A stretch of DNA of 64,000 bases, taken from Amia ocellicauda (taxonomy: Eukaryota; Chordata; Actinopteri; Amiiformes; Amiidae). How positions within the stretch are numbered: the first letter of the stretch is position 1; every line of letters starts with the position of its first letter. Shown piece by piece: positions 62,954 through 64,000 of this stretch. Under the pieces are notes generated by a model. That model saw only the letters and a program-made list of their open reading frames with translations. It was not told the DNA's origin and ran no database searches. The translations under genes were made by a program, and so were the position numbers. Location of the stretch: positions 1,053,501 through 1,117,500 of the forward strand of contig NC_089861.1 of NCBI RefSeq assembly GCF_036373705.1, in the 5' to 3' direction.

Positions 62954-63120
62954 TTGGCATGGTATGGTCGGGGGGTGACGTATAGCCGATGCTGGCATAT
63001 GGTTGGCATGGTCGGACAGCAGTAGGTCGGGGAGGTGGAGGATGACTGACGTTGACATATGGTTGACATGGTCAGACTGCAGTTACGGTCGGCGAGATGA
63101 ATCATGTCCAACTAAATGCT
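62954..63120. repeat. Degenerate tandem repeat around catatggttg
   Basis: Two imperfect units of about 65-70 bp: gctggcatatggttggcatg with ggtcggacagcagt, then gttgacatatggttgacatg with ggtcagactgcagt. No gene. Confidence 0.6.
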
Positions 63121-63161
63121 GGCAGATGTGATATCAGTGCAACTTGTTTTAATGCATTAGA

Positions 63162-63332
63162 TAAGAACATAAGAACATAAGAAAGTTTACAAACGAGAGG
63201 AGGCCATTCGCCCCATCGTGCTCATTTGGTGTCCACTCAGTGATCCAAGGATCCTATCCAGTCTATCTTTAAATGTTCCCAAATTTTCAGCTTCAACCAC
63301 ATCGCTGGAGAGTTTATTCAGATTGATTTTGA
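63162..63332. repeat. Dispersed repeat, copy B (partial)
   Basis: Starts agaacataagaacataagaa and contains the cattcgccccatcgtgctc core shared with 4020-4376. It breaks off near ttcagattg. Confidence 0.75.
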
Positions 63333-63591
63333 AAAGTGAAATTGAGTATTTACCAGCTCCACTGTATGACAAGGAGACGTAGAATCCGGTTGTGTGAGGG
63401 TGAGGCTGATCAGTACAGAAACGCCTACTGTATAAAGTGATACTCTCTCTCCACTTGATTGGCTTCTGAATGTGACAGGCCATTACCTCGTTATAAACCA
63501 CAGTTCAATTGTTAAGTTAAATGCTTTGTTGCTTCTTCAAAAGCTACATAAAATCAGTTGTAACTTTCCTGACCCTCTCTTTCCCCCACAG

Positions 63592-63816
63592 AAACTGAAA
63601 AGCGATGCAGCTCTTCTGCTGAAGGGCCACTGGCTGTTAACAAGGAGACACAAGACCTTTAGGTTTGCACACATATATAGTCACACCAAGGAAACTGCAG
63701 GACTCAAGGCACAACTGATGCTCAATAAATACAGCGAAGATCCCAAAACAAGAGCTCGTTCCACTGAGCTGCGCACAATGCTGAGGAGACGTGCTGCTGA
63801 AGAGCTAAGAGTTTAA
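63592..63816 (+). CDS. Possible terminal exon of an unidentified gene
   Basis: A strong pyrimidine tract ending cccccacag stops at 63591. The frame then stays open for 74 codons (KLKSDAALLLKGHWLLTRRH, then RFAHIYSHTKETAGLKAQL) and ends in TAA at 63814-63816. The peptide is basic and helix-prone (RTMLRRRAAEELRV). No family recognised, and no upstream exon found with certainty. It could be the last exon of a host gene, or chance. Confidence 0.3.
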   Translation, partial: KLKSDAALLLKGHWLLTRRHKTFRFAHIYSHTKETAGLKAQLMLNKYSEDPKTRARSTELRTMLRRRAAEELRV

Positions 63817-63824
63817 CAATGAAT

Positions 63825-64000
63825 GAAAGCAGGGGAGTCCAGCCCTGCTCCTGAGAGCCCCAGTCCACTTACCCTCACAGGTCACCCTCAATCACCAATT
63901 TATAAACACTGGACACATGGGAGTTATTAACCAATTAAGCAGCTCAAGCAGGGGATTCTGCCCTCAGGAGGCTGCAGGTATTCAGAACATTGATCCAATC
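63825..64000. repeat. Dispersed repeat, second copy
   Basis: Matches 7825-8000 in order: caggtcaccctcaatcacca, tttataaacactgg, ggctgcaggtattcag. Cut by the window end. Confidence 0.7.

Overview
The window is genomic DNA of a ray-finned fish. It carries three conserved vertebrate genes with GT-AG introns, a GIMAP-type GTPase exon, fish-type Tc1 elements, a tRNA-derived SINE, a LINE and long simple-sequence arrays. At its right it carries an almost intact 16.6-kb Polinton/Maverick element of the adintovirus type.

Region by region. 1-11.6 kb: C4orf46 homologue (minus strand), ETFDH (plus, 13 exons, 617 aa) and PPID (minus, 10 exons, 371 aa). C4orf46 and ETFDH are divergent; ETFDH and PPID are convergent, as in other vertebrates. 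11.6-14.0 kb: no supported gene. 14.0-16.2 kb: a 2.2-kb minisatellite. 16.5-17.1 kb: GA, CA and ATT simple repeats. 17.3-17.6 kb: a GIMAP GTPase exon cut off by a 12-kb array of 21/24-bp units (17.6-29.7 kb). Read on the minus strand, the array's outer part encodes a signal peptide followed by thousands of Thr/Ala/Pro residues (mucin-like). 30-31.5 kb: no gene. 31.5-37.2 kb: a tRNA-derived SINE and four Tc1/mariner elements, three of them stacked end to end; one has an intact DD36E transposase. 38.2-39.4 kb: an unidentified probable repeat. 40.0-44.2 kb: a 5'-truncated LINE (minus) split by a Tc1 element. 44.5-62.95 kb: a host sequence of about 0.86 kb present twice in tandem; one copy contains the Polinton. 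63.2-64 kb: dispersed repeats and a possible terminal exon.

The Polinton (45251-61840) has 181-bp terminal inverted repeats with 2 mismatches and a 6-bp target duplication (atcatg). The second host copy still has the unfilled site. Left arm, rightward: a spliced 7-exon accessory gene, protein-primed PolB, an FtsK/HerA-type packaging ATPase, a small basic virion-type protein and a conserved 247-aa protein. Right arm, leftward: two accessory proteins nearest the right end, a Bcl-2-like candidate, a chromodomain integrase, penton-like minor capsid, a pX/pVI-like basic protein, double-jelly-roll major capsid and an adenain-like protease. The arms converge on an AT-rich spacer with poly(A) signals for both strands. 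Together the genes cover integration, replication, packaging, capsid building and maturation. I saw no frameshift or stop in any of the 13 genes. The clearest lesion is Glu in place of the Walker A lysine of the ATPase.

Limits: names rest on motif recognition by eye. No database search or alignment was run, and repeat boundaries are approximate unless a target duplication fixes them.
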